Shown here in pieces: positions 33,715 through 42,415 of a DNA stretch of 64,000 bases. Position 1 is the stretch's first letter. Each line of letters opens with the position of its first letter. The position numbers and the translations under genes are program-made. The notes beneath the pieces are model-generated. The model did not search any database. It had not been told where the DNA came from and saw nothing but the letters and a program-made list of their open reading frames with translations. This stretch comes from [Actinomadura] parvosata subsp. kistnae (GTDB taxonomy: Bacteria > Actinomycetota > Actinomycetes > Streptosporangiales > Streptosporangiaceae): assembly GCF_900323885.1 (NCBI RefSeq), contig NZ_OOHJ01000018.1:3025001-3089000 (forward strand). Direction: 5' to 3'.

Positions 33715-36072
33715 TCAGCGGCCAGGGGTGATGATCGGGCCGGCGTCGCCGGCGCCCCGGCCGCCGCGCCCGCCGCCGGGCCCTTCGTCGAACCCGCCGC
33801 CACGCCCGTCGGGCGGCCCGTCGCCGTTGTTGCCCGGGTCGAAGATGTCGAACGGGTCGCGGGGGCCGTCGCCGCCCTTCTTGTCCTTCTTCGGCTTGGG
33901 CGCGCAGTTGTCGGTGCAGCCGCCGAAGCGCGAGGTGTCGACGGGGTGGAAGTCGACCGGCTCGACGCCCTTGAGCGCCTGCAGCATGGAGTCTTTCCAG
34001 ATGCGCCCCGAGATGGACGATCCGTACACGTACGGGTAGTAGCGCCCGCCGATGGTGATGCCGATGAGCTTGTGGGCGGAGGTGCCGCGCGGGTCGCCGA
34101 GGCTGACGGCGGAGGCCATGTTCGGGGTGTAGCCGGCGAACCAGGCGGACATGTAGTTGTCGGTCGTGCCCGTCTTGCCGGCCGCGTCGCGCCCGATGCC
34201 GCCGACCTCCGTCATGGTGCCCTTGGTGAACACGCCGGACAGGATGCCGCTCACCGCGTCGGCGACCTCTTCGTCCAGCACCTGGGAGCACTTCGGTTTG
34301 TACTGCTTGGCCTTGCCGAAGCGGTCTTTGATCTCGGTGATGGCCAGCGGCTTGCAGTATTGGCCGCGCGAGGCGAAGACGGCGTAGGAGCTGGCGATGG
34401 TGACGGGGTCGACCTCGTTGACGCCGAGCGTGAACGTCTCGACCTCCGACAGCTTCTGCCCGTCGGCCCGCTTGACGCCGAGCTTCTTGGCCATCTTGAC
34501 CGTGTCGCAGAGCCCGACCTTCTCCTGCAGCTTGAGGAAGAACGTGTTCACCGAGCCCCAGGTGCCGGTCTGCAGCGTCTTGAAGCCGCCGCCGCCCTCG
34601 CTGGAGTTGCGCACGGTGTGGCTGGGGTCGCCGACGTTCTGGCCCTTGCAGTTCTTGAACGAGCCGTAACTGGCGGCCTGGTAGCCCGCGGGGGCGGGGA
34701 AGCCGTCGCCGTACTTGAGGCCCTCCTCCAGGGCGGCGGCCAGCGTGTAGACCTTGGCCGTGGAGCCCTGCTGGAACCCGCGCCCGCCACCGTGTGCCGC
34801 GTCGGCCACGATGTTGTAGCTCATCTCGTTCTTCTTCTTGCTGCCGCCGAACTTGCGCGAGGCGGCCATGGCCTTGATCTCGCCGGTGCCGGGCACCACC
34901 ATGGCCTGCGAGGCCACGGGCTTGTCCTTGGTGCTGACGTACTTCTTGATCGCCTTCTCGGCGGCTTCCTGCATCTTCGGGTCGATCGTGGTCTTGATCC
35001 GCAGGCCGCCGCGCTGGAGCAGCTTCCTGCGCTCGTCCTGGTTCTTGCCGAAGTCCTCGTTGTTGAGGATCTCGTACTGAACGTACAGGCAGAAGTACGG
35101 ATATTTGCTGGCCTCGCAGCCGCCGGGGACCTTGACGTCCTTGTAACCCAGCTTCTTCTCCTTGGCGGCCGCGGCCTCCTCGGCGGTGATCTTCTTCAGC
35201 TCGGCCATGCGGTCGAGCACGATGTTGCGCCGCTCCAGCAGTCGCTGGCGGGACTCGGGGCCCACGTTGGGGTCGGTGCGGGCCGGGTTTTGGACGGCGC
35301 CGGCGAGCGTGGCGGCCTCGACGAGGTTGAGGTCGGCGGCCGACTTGTTGAAGAAGCGCTTCGCTGCCGCCTGGACGCCGTGCGCGCCCGCGCCGAAGTA
35401 GGCGATGTTGAGATATTTCTCGAGAATCTGGTTCTTCGAGTACTTCCTCTCGATCGCCATGGCGTAGCGCAGCTCCGACAGCTTGCGCGAGACCGTCGGC
35501 GCGATGGCGGCCGCCTGCTCCTCCGGCGTCTCCGCCTTGTTGACCAGCACCTGCTTGACGTACTGCTGGGTGATCGACGAGCCGCCCTGCGTGACACCGC
35601 CGCTGCTCATATTCTTCACCAGCGCTCTGACCGTTCCCTCCACATCGATCGGCCCGTGCTGGTAGAAACGGAAGTCCTCGATCGCGATCAGCGCCGTCTG
35701 CATGATCGGGGCGACCTTGTCGAGGGTCACGGACTGCCGGTTCTCGAAGTAGAACTGGGCGATCTTCTTGCCGTCGGCATCAAAGATCTCGGTGCGTTCG
35801 GACAGAGGAGGTTCGTCGAGCTCTTCGGGCTTGAGGTCGAGTGCTTCCACCGCGCTCCTGGTGGACATGCCCGCACCGCCGACCGCCGGCAAGGCCACGG
35901 CAGCCGCGAGCACCCCCGCCGCGGCGCCTGCGATCAGCAGTCGCAGGACGTTGAGCACGGGGTTGGAGCGATCTTTGCGCTGGGCTTGCACGGTACCAAG
36001 AGTACGCGGAAACACTGACCGAATCGGTAGCACGACACCATTTCGCCTTGACTGGCGGGGGTGACTAGTCAT
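33715..36072 (-). CDS. Class A penicillin-binding protein (PonA2 type)
   Basis: A 785-aa bifunctional peptidoglycan synthase. It has one N-terminal membrane helix (LLIAGAAAGVLAAAVALPAVGG). The glycosyltransferase domain shows IEDFRFYQHGPIDVEGTVRAL, GGSSITQQYVKQVL and RKLSELRYAMAIE. The transpeptidase domain shows GSTAKVYTLAAAL (SxxK serine), GSVNTFF (SxN) and KTGTTDN (KTG). The tail is rich in Lys, Gly, Pro and Asp; no PASTA domain is evident. The start could also be GTG 35991. It is divergent from the WhiB gene, as ponA2 and whiB4 are in mycobacteria. Confidence 0.93.
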   Translation of the reverse strand: MTSHPRQSRRNGVVLPIRSVFPRTLGTVQAQRKDRSNPVLNVLRLLIAGAAAGVLAAAVALPAVGGAGMSTRSAVEALDLKPEELDEPPLSERTEIFDADGKKIAQFYFENRQSVTLDKVAPIMQTALIAIEDFRFYQHGPIDVEGTVRALVKNMSSGGVTQGGSSITQQYVKQVLVNKAETPEEQAAAIAPTVSRKLSELRYAMAIERKYSKNQILEKYLNIAYFGAGAHGVQAAAKRFFNKSAADLNLVEAATLAGAVQNPARTDPNVGPESRQRLLERRNIVLDRMAELKKITAEEAAAAKEKKLGYKDVKVPGGCEASKYPYFCLYVQYEILNNEDFGKNQDERRKLLQRGGLRIKTTIDPKMQEAAEKAIKKYVSTKDKPVASQAMVVPGTGEIKAMAASRKFGGSKKKNEMSYNIVADAAHGGGRGFQQGSTAKVYTLAAALEEGLKYGDGFPAPAGYQAASYGSFKNCKGQNVGDPSHTVRNSSEGGGGFKTLQTGTWGSVNTFFLKLQEKVGLCDTVKMAKKLGVKRADGQKLSEVETFTLGVNEVDPVTIASSYAVFASRGQYCKPLAITEIKDRFGKAKQYKPKCSQVLDEEVADAVSGILSGVFTKGTMTEVGGIGRDAAGKTGTTDNYMSAWFAGYTPNMASAVSLGDPRGTSAHKLIGITIGGRYYPYVYGSSISGRIWKDSMLQALKGVEPVDFHPVDTSRFGGCTDNCAPKPKKDKKGGDGPRDPFDIFDPGNNGDGPPDGRGGGFDEGPGGGRGGRGAGDAGPIITPGR

Positions 36073-36234
36073 TCCCGGTCAAGACGGCCGCGAGAAATTG
36101 GTCCTCTGGGGTCTGTCGGCCCGAACGGGTAGTTGCGTACGTTCTCCTCTGCGGCAACTGAATACGGAGGCTCGGCGCCCGCGCCCGTCGGCCCCAAATG
36201 ACGACTGACCACCTAAGGGGAGTGGGGTCGAAAA

Positions 36235-36531
36235 ATGTGGATCACGGATTGGACCTCCCGTGCCGCCTGTAAAGGTGCGGATCCGGATGCCCTGTTCGTG
36301 CAGGGCGCCGCGCAGAACAGGGCCAAGCTCATCTGCCGTGGCTGCCCGGTCCGTACTGAATGCCTCGCCGATGCGCTGGACAACCGCATCGAGTTCGGGG
36401 TGTGGGGCGGTATGACAGAACGGGAACGACGTGCGCTGCTTCGACGGCGGCCCGACGTGGACTCGTGGCGAGAGCTGCTCGAGTCGGCCAAGGAAGAGTA
36501 CGAACGAACCAACGAGCTGATCGCCGGCTGA
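36235..36531 (+). CDS. wblA: WhiB-family iron-sulfur regulator (WhiB4/WblA type)
   Basis: A 98-aa protein with the four cluster-binding Cys at positions 12, 34, 37 and 43 (Cx21Cx2Cx5C), the turn GVWGG at 55-59 and a basic ERRALLRRR segment for DNA contact. Position beside a ponA2-type PBP and two ArsA-like ATPases matches whiB4 in M. tuberculosis and wblA in Streptomyces, regulators of redox response and development. The symbol rests on this synteny. The 160-base upstream gap holds two divergent promoters. Confidence 0.9.
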   Translation: MWITDWTSRAACKGADPDALFVQGAAQNRAKLICRGCPVRTECLADALDNRIEFGVWGGMTERERRALLRRRPDVDSWRELLESAKEEYERTNELIAG

Positions 36532-36549
36532 CCCCAGCCCGGCGACCGC

Positions 36550-36577
36550 GTACGGCCGGCGCCGCCGCCGGCCGTAC
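36550..36577. terminator. Bidirectional terminator between wblA and the ATPase pair
   Basis: GTACGGCCGGC (36550-36560) pairs perfectly with GCCGGCCGTAC (36567-36577) around a 6-base loop, in the 48-base gap between convergent stops. Confidence 0.8.
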
Positions 36578-36579
36578 TT

Positions 36580-37707
36580 CTATGCGGTGGCCAGCAGGTT
36601 ACCGATCTCCCGCAGACCCGTGAGATCGTGTACGTCCTCGGACATGGCGCGGACCTGCACCACGGGCACCGTGGGGTGGGCCGAGACGAAATGCTCCTGC
36701 TCGCGGCTCTCGCGAGCGGCGAGCTGCATTCGCCCGGCGTGCAGCCGCAGCACGGCGGCGGTGAGCTCGTGCTCGCCCCTCGACTCCAAGTCCTCCGCGG
36801 CGGCGGCGCTGCGGGCGGCGGAGAGCCCCGAGGCGGGCGAGACGTGCACCCGGTTGACCACCAGGCCGGCCAGGGGCATGCGCTCCTCGGCCAGGCGCTC
36901 GACGAAGTAGGACGCCTCGCGCATCGCGTCGCGCTCGGGCGCGGCCACCACGAGGAAGGCCGTGCCGGGCGCCTGCAGCAGCCGGTACGTCATCTCGGCC
37001 CGCTGCCTGAACCCGCCGAACACCGCGTCGAGCGCCGACACGAACGTCTGCAGGTCCTTGATCACCTGGGCGCCGAGCAGCTTCGTCATCGCTCCCGCCA
37101 TCAGCCCGAACCCGGCGTTGAGCAGCCGGAACGCGCTGCGCCCTCCGGCCTTGGCGGGCGCCGTCAGCAGCTTGATGAACCGGCCGTCGAGGAAGCGCCC
37201 GAGCCGCTCGGGCGCGTCGAGGAAGTCGAGCGCGGAGCGTGAGGGCGGCGTGTCGACGATGATCAGGTCCCACTCGTCGGAGCGGCGCAGCTGGCCCAGC
37301 TTCTCCATGGCCATGTACTCCTGCGTGCCGGAGAAGCTGGAGGACAGGGACTGGTAGAAGGGGTTCGACAGGATCTGGCGGGCCCGTTCGGGGTCGGCGT
37401 GCGCCTCGATGATCTCGTCGAACGTGCGCTTCATGTCGAGCATCATCGCGTAGAGCTGGCCGCCGCCCTCGGGCGAGCTGACCAGGCGCGGGGTGTTGTC
37501 CAGCTCGGTCAGCCCCATCGACTGGGCCAGCCGCCTGGCGGGGTCGACGGTCAGCACGACCGCGCACCTGCCGCGCTCGGCGGCGCGCAGGCCGAGCGCC
37601 GCCGCGGTCGTGGTCTTGCCCACGCCGCCGGCGCCGCAGCAGACGATGATGCGGGTGCCCTTGTCGTCGAGGATGGCGTCGATGTCGAGCCGGGCGGGCT
37701 TTCTCAC
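36580..37707 (-). CDS. ArsA/GET3-like ATPase (Rv3680-like)
   Basis: A 375-aa protein. The deviant Walker A is IVCCGAGGVGKTTTAAALG (~20-38), switch I includes LTVDPARRLAQSMGL and switch II is IIVDTPPSRSALDFLDAP. The C-terminal half is helical, with GLVVNRV as the nucleotide-base-contacting element. Family members work as ATP-driven dimers. In mycobacteria the Rv3679/Rv3680 pair forms a heteromer linked to protection from toxic glycerol metabolites and nitric oxide. GTG 37707 overlaps the stop of the partner gene by 4 bases. Confidence 0.9.
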   Translation of the reverse strand: MRKPARLDIDAILDDKGTRIIVCCGAGGVGKTTTAAALGLRAAERGRCAVVLTVDPARRLAQSMGLTELDNTPRLVSSPEGGGQLYAMMLDMKRTFDEIIEAHADPERARQILSNPFYQSLSSSFSGTQEYMAMEKLGQLRRSDEWDLIIVDTPPSRSALDFLDAPERLGRFLDGRFIKLLTAPAKAGGRSAFRLLNAGFGLMAGAMTKLLGAQVIKDLQTFVSALDAVFGGFRQRAEMTYRLLQAPGTAFLVVAAPERDAMREASYFVERLAEERMPLAGLVVNRVHVSPASGLSAARSAAAAEDLESRGEHELTAAVLRLHAGRMQLAARESREQEHFVSAHPTVPVVQVRAMSEDVHDLTGLREIGNLLATA

Positions 37708-38705
37708 GCTGCTCCCTGGTTGCGCATGCTCTCTGCCAGCTCGTACAGGCCGGCCAGGTCCACGCCGTCGGCCAGCAGCGGCAGCTCGTACCTGGTCAGG
37801 CCGGCCTCGGTCAGCGACTCGCGCTCGGCGCGCTCCAGCTCGGTGCGGTGGGCGTGCTCCTCGACCTCCTCGGCCAGCGCCTCGGCCAGGGCCTGGGCCT
37901 GCGAGCCGTCGGTGACCCCGGCCGCCTTGAGTCCGACCGCCAGCTCCTCGGAGTCGAAGCGGCCCTTGACAGCCGTGTCAAGAGCGGCCTGGGGCAGCAG
38001 GGACTGCCGCACCATGTTGATGAAGATGCCACCCGCCGGGAGGCCGGCCGCGCGCAGCTCGGCGATGCCGTCGAGGGTCTCCTGCACCGGCATCTCCTCC
38101 AGCAACGTGACGAAGTGCACGGCCGTCTCAGGAGATTTCACGACACCGCTGACCAGCTCGGAGTGGTTCTTGATGGGCCCGACCCTGGCCAGGCCGGCCA
38201 CCTCCTTGGTGACGTTCAGGAAGCGCGTGATGCGGCCGGTGGGCGGCGCGTCGAGCACGACGGCGTCATAGACGCGGCGGCCGTTCCTGCCCCGCCTGCG
38301 CACGGCCTCGGTGGTCTTGCCCGTGACGAGCACGTCGCGGAAGCCAGGGGCCACGGTGGTGGCGAAGTCGACGATGCCCATCTTGGTCAGCGCCCGGCCC
38401 GCCCGGCGCATCCCGTAGAACATCTCCATGTACTCGAGCATGGCCTCCTCGGGGTCGATGGCCAGCGCGTACACGTCGCCGCCGTCGGGCGCCACCGCGA
38501 TCCTGCGCTCCTCGTACGGCAGCGGCGGCAGGTCGAAGATCTGCGCGATGCCCTGCCTGCCCTCCACCTCCACCAGCAGCACCTTGCGGCCGCCCGAGGC
38601 CAGGGCGAGAGCGAGGGCGGCGGCGACGGTCGTCTTGCCGGTGCCGCCCTTGCCGGTGACGACGTGCAGTCGTACGTCGGCCCAATCCGTGTCCGGAGAG
38701 TCCAC
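37704..38705 (-). CDS. ArsA/GET3-like ATPase (Rv3679-like)
   Basis: A 333-aa paralogue of the next gene: VVTGKGGTGKTTVAAALALAL (deviant Walker A), VEVEGRQGIAQIFDL (switch I variant) and AVVLDAPPTGRITRFL (switch II). GTG 38705 is the start. Translational coupling with 37707 and the conserved order predict a hetero-oligomeric complex. A small DUF4177-like gene and RidA are divergent. Confidence 0.9.
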   Translation of the reverse strand: MDSPDTDWADVRLHVVTGKGGTGKTTVAAALALALASGGRKVLLVEVEGRQGIAQIFDLPPLPYEERRIAVAPDGGDVYALAIDPEEAMLEYMEMFYGMRRAGRALTKMGIVDFATTVAPGFRDVLVTGKTTEAVRRRGRNGRRVYDAVVLDAPPTGRITRFLNVTKEVAGLARVGPIKNHSELVSGVVKSPETAVHFVTLLEEMPVQETLDGIAELRAAGLPAGGIFINMVRQSLLPQAALDTAVKGRFDSEELAVGLKAAGVTDGSQAQALAEALAEEVEEHAHRTELERAERESLTEAGLTRYELPLLADGVDLAGLYELAESMRNQGAA

Positions 38706-38763
38706 GTTTCCACGCTACCGAACGGTCACTTGTCGTCCGCCTGCGACCAACCTTTGAGATTGC

Positions 38764-38777
38764 TCACACTAGTGTGA
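38764..38777. promoter_or_regulatory. 14-bp perfect palindrome before the 51-aa gene
   Basis: TCACACTAGTGTGA is perfectly symmetric and ends 5 bases before ATG 38783, in the short gap shared with the divergent ATPase operon. The half-site TGTGA recalls Crp half-sites but in the opposite order, so it is not a standard Crp box. It is a likely operator for an unknown regulator. Confidence 0.55.
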
Positions 38778-38782
38778 TCCCC

Positions 38783-38938
38783 ATGAAGAAATGGGAGTAC
38801 CTCACGGCCCCCGTGTTGATCCACAACACGAAGATGATCCTCGACAACTTCGGCGCCGACGGCTGGGAGCTGGTCCAGATCGTCCAGGGTGCCACGCCCG
38901 AGCAGCTCGTCGCGTACTTCAAGAGGGAGAAGCAGTGA
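38783..38938 (+). CDS. DUF4177-like 51-aa protein
   Basis: MKKWEYLTAPVLIHNTK starts a compact protein ending in LVQIVQGATPEQLVAYFKRE. The pattern WEY..P....L..FG.DGWELV is that of small DUF4177 proteins. Its stop overlaps the RidA start (GTGA at 38935), which argues strongly that it is real. A tiny gene at this position, before the RidA homologue, recurs in related genomes. The function is unknown. Confidence 0.85.
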   Translation: MKKWEYLTAPVLIHNTKMILDNFGADGWELVQIVQGATPEQLVAYFKREKQ

Positions 38939-39396
38939 CGACGCCCGAGCAGCGGGTCGAGGAGCTGGGGTTCACGCTGCCGGCGCCCGCCAAGCCCGCG
39001 GGCTCCTACCTGCCCGTCGTCCGCACCGGTGACCTGCTCTACACCTCCGGCCAGGTGCCGGTGATCGAGGGCAAGCTGCACCAGACCGGCAAGCTCGGCG
39101 TCGACCTGGGCGTCGACGAGGGCAAGGCGCAGGCCCGCATCTGCGTGCTCAACGCGCTGGCGGCGCTGAAGGCGGAGCTGGGCGAGCTGTCCAGGGTGCG
39201 GCGGATCGTCAAGGTCGTCGTGTTCGTGGCCAGCGCCCCCGACTTCACCGAGCAGCCGCAGGTGGCCAACGGCGCCAGCGACCTGCTGGCCGAGGTGTTC
39301 GGCGACCAGGGCAAGCATGCGCGCAGCGCCGTGGGCGTGGCCTCCCTGCCGCTGGACGCGCCCGTCGAGGTGGAGCTGATCGCCGAAGTCGGCTGA
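38935..39396 (+). CDS. ridA: RidA-family enamine/imine deaminase
   Basis: A 153-aa protein: PAKPAGSYLPVVRTGDLLYTSGQVP, then ARICVLNALAALKAELG, VKVVVFVASAPDF and HARSAVGVASLPLDAPVEVELIAEV. This is the YjgF/RidA trimer fold with its signature near the C-terminus (R-SAVGV..LP). RidA hydrolyses reactive 2-aminoacrylate and imines. GTG 38935 is coupled to the 51-aa gene. The counterpart in M. tuberculosis is Rv3678c. Confidence 0.9.
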   Translation: MTTPEQRVEELGFTLPAPAKPAGSYLPVVRTGDLLYTSGQVPVIEGKLHQTGKLGVDLGVDEGKAQARICVLNALAALKAELGELSRVRRIVKVVVFVASAPDFTEQPQVANGASDLLAEVFGDQGKHARSAVGVASLPLDAPVEVELIAEVG

Positions 39397-39443
39397 ACGG
39401 GCATATGTCACCATGACCGAGTGATGTTCTAGAAGGAGGTCAT

Positions 39444-40235
39444 GTGACCGGATTGCCGCTTCCAGCCGAGCTCGCCGACCGGGCGCGCGACGTCCTGGCC
39501 GGCCGGGTCCAGCCCGTGCCGGCCCGGGACGCCGCCACGGTCGTGCTCCTGCGCCCGGGCCCCGAGGTCTACCTGCTGCGCCGCAAGGCCACGATGGCCT
39601 TCGCCGCGGGCGCGTACGTCTTCCCAGGCGGCTCCGTGGACGCGCGCGACACCGACCAGGCCGTCGCCTGGGCCGGGCCGTCCCCCGCCGCGTGGGGCAA
39701 GATCTTCAAGGCGGACGAACGGCTGGCGCGCGGGCTCGTGTGCGCGGCCGTGCGCGAGACGTTCGAGGAGTCGGGCGTGCTCCTCGCCGGCCACGGGCCC
39801 GACTCCGTGGTGGCCGACACGACCGGCGACGACTGGGAGGCCGACCGGCTCGCGCTCATCGACCGCAGCCTCGGCTTCGCCGACTTCCTCGCCCGGCGCG
39901 GGCTGGTGCTGCGTACCGACCTGCTCAAGGCGTGGGCGCACTGGATCACGCCGGAGATCGAGCACAAACGCTTCGACACCCGCTTCTTCGTCGCCGTGCT
40001 GCCCGAGGGGCAGCGCACCCGCGACGTGGGCGGGGAGGCCGACCGGGTGGTGTGGCAGCGGCCCGCCGACGCCCTCGCCGGCGACTTCTTCCTGATGCCG
40101 CCCACCCGTGCCACCCTGGCCGAGCTGGCCGCGTACGACGACCTCGACGGCGTCCTGGCGGCGCGCCGCGAGATCGTCACGATCATGCCCAGGGCGGTCG
40201 AGATCGAGGGCGAGATGCGGCTGGTGACGTCGTGA
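39444..40235 (+). CDS. NUDIX hydrolase, long form
   Basis: A 263-aa protein: AATVVLLRPGPEVYLLRRK, FAAGAYVFPGGSVDARD and, after an insertion, AAVRETFEESGVLL (NUDIX core RETFEESG). The ~40-residue insertion between GG and RE is typical of the NUDT19/CoA-type long NUDIX proteins. The C-terminal half includes HWITPEIEHKRFDTRFFVAVLP. GTG 39444 has a perfect AAGGAGGT 3 bases upstream. The stop overlaps the MBL gene (GTGA). Confidence 0.88.
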   Translation: MTGLPLPAELADRARDVLAGRVQPVPARDAATVVLLRPGPEVYLLRRKATMAFAAGAYVFPGGSVDARDTDQAVAWAGPSPAAWGKIFKADERLARGLVCAAVRETFEESGVLLAGHGPDSVVADTTGDDWEADRLALIDRSLGFADFLARRGLVLRTDLLKAWAHWITPEIEHKRFDTRFFVAVLPEGQRTRDVGGEADRVVWQRPADALAGDFFLMPPTRATLAELAAYDDLDGVLAARREIVTIMPRAVEIEGEMRLVTS

Positions 40236-41023
40236 GCGGCCTGCACATCCCCATCGGCACCCCCGACGGCTCCCGCACCGAGCACGCCGAGAACCTGCTC
40301 GCCCCCAACCCCTCCGCCATGACCCTCGACGGCACCAACACCTGGGTGATCGGCGCCGGCGAAGAGGTGATCGTCGTCGATCCAGGGCCCGACGACCAGG
40401 CGCACCTGAGCCGCGTACGCGACCGGCTCGGCGAGCGCCGCGTCACCACCATCCTGCTCACCCACGGCCACTTCGACCACAGCGGCGGCGCCCGCCGCTT
40501 CGCCCGCATGGTGGATGCCCCCGTCCGCGCCCTCGACCCGCGCCACCGGCTCGGCGAAGAAGGGCTCGGCGACGGCGACGTGGTCACCGTGGGCGGCCTG
40601 GAGGTCCACGTGTACGGCACGCCGGGCCACTCGTTCGACTCGCTGTGCTTCTGGCTGCCCGCCGACCGCGCCATGCTCACCGGCGACACCGTGCTCGGCC
40701 GCGGCACCACGATCATCGCCCGCGACGGCGGCCTCGCCGACTACCTGCGCAGCCTCGACCGCCTCAGAGCGGTCGCCGAGAGCCTCGACGCGCGCGCCCT
40801 CCTGCCCGGCCACGGGCCGGTGCTGCCCGACCCGATCGGCGCCCTCGACGGCTACATCGCGCACCGGCGCGAACGGCTCGACCAGATCAGGGCGGCGCGC
40901 GCACAGGGCGCCCGCACGCCCCGCGAGATCGTCAAGATCGTGTACGCCGACGTCGACCGCTCACTCTGGCCCGCCGCCGAGATGTCAGTGGTGGCCCAGC
41001 TCGACTACCTCGACTCGCCCTGA
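40232..41023 (+). CDS. MBL-fold metallo-hydrolase (Rv3677c-like)
   Basis: A 263-aa protein with the metal motif LLTHGHFDHSGG (HxHxDH), then VHVYGTPGHSFDSLCF (third metal His), MLTGDTVLG (bridging Asp), ALLPGHGPVL and a C-terminal helical extension with a winged-helix look (PREIVKIVYADVDRSLWPAAEMSV). This matches the LACTB2/glyoxalase II-like family. It is coupled to the NUDIX gene and convergent with crp (11-base gap). Confidence 0.9.
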   Translation: MSGLHIPIGTPDGSRTEHAENLLAPNPSAMTLDGTNTWVIGAGEEVIVVDPGPDDQAHLSRVRDRLGERRVTTILLTHGHFDHSGGARRFARMVDAPVRALDPRHRLGEEGLGDGDVVTVGGLEVHVYGTPGHSFDSLCFWLPADRAMLTGDTVLGRGTTIIARDGGLADYLRSLDRLRAVAESLDARALLPGHGPVLPDPIGALDGYIAHRRERLDQIRAARAQGARTPREIVKIVYADVDRSLWPAAEMSVVAQLDYLDSP

Positions 41024-41034
41024 CCGGCCCCGGC

Positions 41035-41715
41035 TCACCTCGACCGGTTGTAGAGCCGGTCCATGTCGAGGATGACCACGGCCTTCGCCTCGATCCGCAG
41101 CCAGCCGCGCTGCGCGAAGTCCGCGAGCGCCTTGTTGACCGTCTCCCGCGAGGCGCCGACGAGCTGCGCCAGCTCCTCCTGCGTCAGGTCGTGGTGCACC
41201 CGCAGACCGTCATCGGTCTTGTTGCCGAACCGCTCGGCCAGATCGAGCAACTGCTTGGCCACCCGCCCCGGCACGTCGGTGAAGACCAGGTCGGCCAGCA
41301 CGTCGTTGGTGCGGCGCAGCCGCTGCGCCAGCGCGCGCAGCAGGTGCAGCGCCACCTCGGGCCGGCCGGTCAGCCAGGGCCGCAGGTCGTCGTGGCCCAG
41401 CCCGGCCAGGCGCACCTCGGTCAGCGCCGTCGCCGTGGCCGTGCGCGGCCGCGGGTCGAACAGCGACAACTCGCCGAACATCTCGCTCGGCCCCAGCACG
41501 CTCAGCAGGTTCTCCCGCCCGTCCGGGGAGGTGCGGGAAAGCTTGATCTTGCCTTCCAGCACGACGTAGAGCCGGTCGCCCGTCTCGTTCTCGTGGAAGA
41601 GCGTCTGCCCCTTCGACAGCTGGACCTCGGTGATGCTCGTGCGCAGCGCCGCGGCGCTCTCGCGGTCCAGCGCGGCGAACAGGGGGGCCTTGCCCAGCAC
41701 ATCTTCGGTGTTCAC
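41035..41715 (-). CDS. crp: Crp/Fnr-family transcriptional regulator
   Basis: A 226-aa protein: a cyclic-nucleotide domain (GQTLFHENETGDRLYVVLEGKIKL; phosphate-binding FGELSLFDPRPRTATATAL), the dimer helix and a C-terminal HTH (HDLTQEELAQLVGASRETVNKALADFAQRGWL). It is close to actinobacterial cAMP-receptor proteins (Rv3676, SCO3571). GTG 41715 has GAGGAGG 4-5 bases upstream; the longer frame to 41766 is not needed. No iron-sulfur Cys are seen, so it is Crp rather than Fnr. Confidence 0.93.
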   Translation of the reverse strand: MNTEDVLGKAPLFAALDRESAAALRTSITEVQLSKGQTLFHENETGDRLYVVLEGKIKLSRTSPDGRENLLSVLGPSEMFGELSLFDPRPRTATATALTEVRLAGLGHDDLRPWLTGRPEVALHLLRALAQRLRRTNDVLADLVFTDVPGRVAKQLLDLAERFGNKTDDGLRVHHDLTQEELAQLVGASRETVNKALADFAQRGWLRIEAKAVVILDMDRLYNRSR

Positions 41716-41874
41716 TCTGCCTCCTCTGCTGCCATTGTGACTCACCCCACTCCAGGCAGCACACATCAGGTTATGGGAATGCCGGAGTGTTCTGGGCTTG
41801 CCCAGGTGCGTGGAGTCCCGGGGGAAAGGTACCGGACGACCGTTTCCGTACTGTGACCGGACCGGCTCCTGGGC

Positions 41875-42327
41875 TCAGCCGGCCTGCGACAGGAGGTCGT
41901 CCACCGAGGCGACCGCCGCCGCCATCGAGCGGCTGAGCAGGACGCGGAGGACGTCCACCGACTTCGGGCGAGCCGCCGGGTCGGGGAGGCGGCACTGCTG
42001 GATCGCGATGCGCAGCGCCGGCGTCAGGACGCGCAGGTCGCCGTCCTCGGTGCCGGTCGCGGCGAAGACGACCAGGTCGGCCCAGGCGCGTACGTCGTCC
42101 GCCGCCGGCATCGGGCCGGGGGAGGGGACGGTCTGCCAGCCGATGAGCACCTGCCCGTGCGCGCCGAGCGCCACGCTCTCCTTGGTGGGCCTGATGCCGG
42201 TGGTGCCGCGCGCGTGCAGCTTGGCCAGGGCGGCCACGCAGCTCACGGCCAGCCGGTGCAGCGCCTGCCCGCGCAGTGGTCCTGCCTGCTTGACGAAGTC
42301 CGCCAGTGTCGAGCCCTGATCACCCAT
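41875..42327 (-). CDS. Truncated pseudokinase-like protein
   Basis: A 150-aa protein that reads like the C-lobe of a Hanks-type kinase without its N-lobe. The segment AVSCVAALAKLHARGTTGIRPTKESVALGAHGQVLIGW aligns by eye with the catalytic loop and DFG region of kinases, but HRD..K..N is replaced by TGIRPTKES and DFG by GW. It ends with LPDPAARPKSVDVLRVLL, the usual final kinase helix. Catalysis is not expected. It is divergent from nth and may be a scaffold or a relic. Confidence 0.6.
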   Translation of the reverse strand: MGDQGSTLADFVKQAGPLRGQALHRLAVSCVAALAKLHARGTTGIRPTKESVALGAHGQVLIGWQTVPSPGPMPAADDVRAWADLVVFAATGTEDGDLRVLTPALRIAIQQCRLPDPAARPKSVDVLRVLLSRSMAAAVASVDDLLSQAG

Positions 42328-42415
42328 GGCCGAACCCCCTTCCGATGCACCGGGTTGTACGCGGTCGGGGCCGTCTTGGGTTCAACCGTTCGCGGGAGCT
42401 TCTACTCTTGCGGGC

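Noticed and set aside
38764..38777. Crp binding site
   Set aside because: The half-sites are in the opposite order to TGTGA-N6-TCACA.
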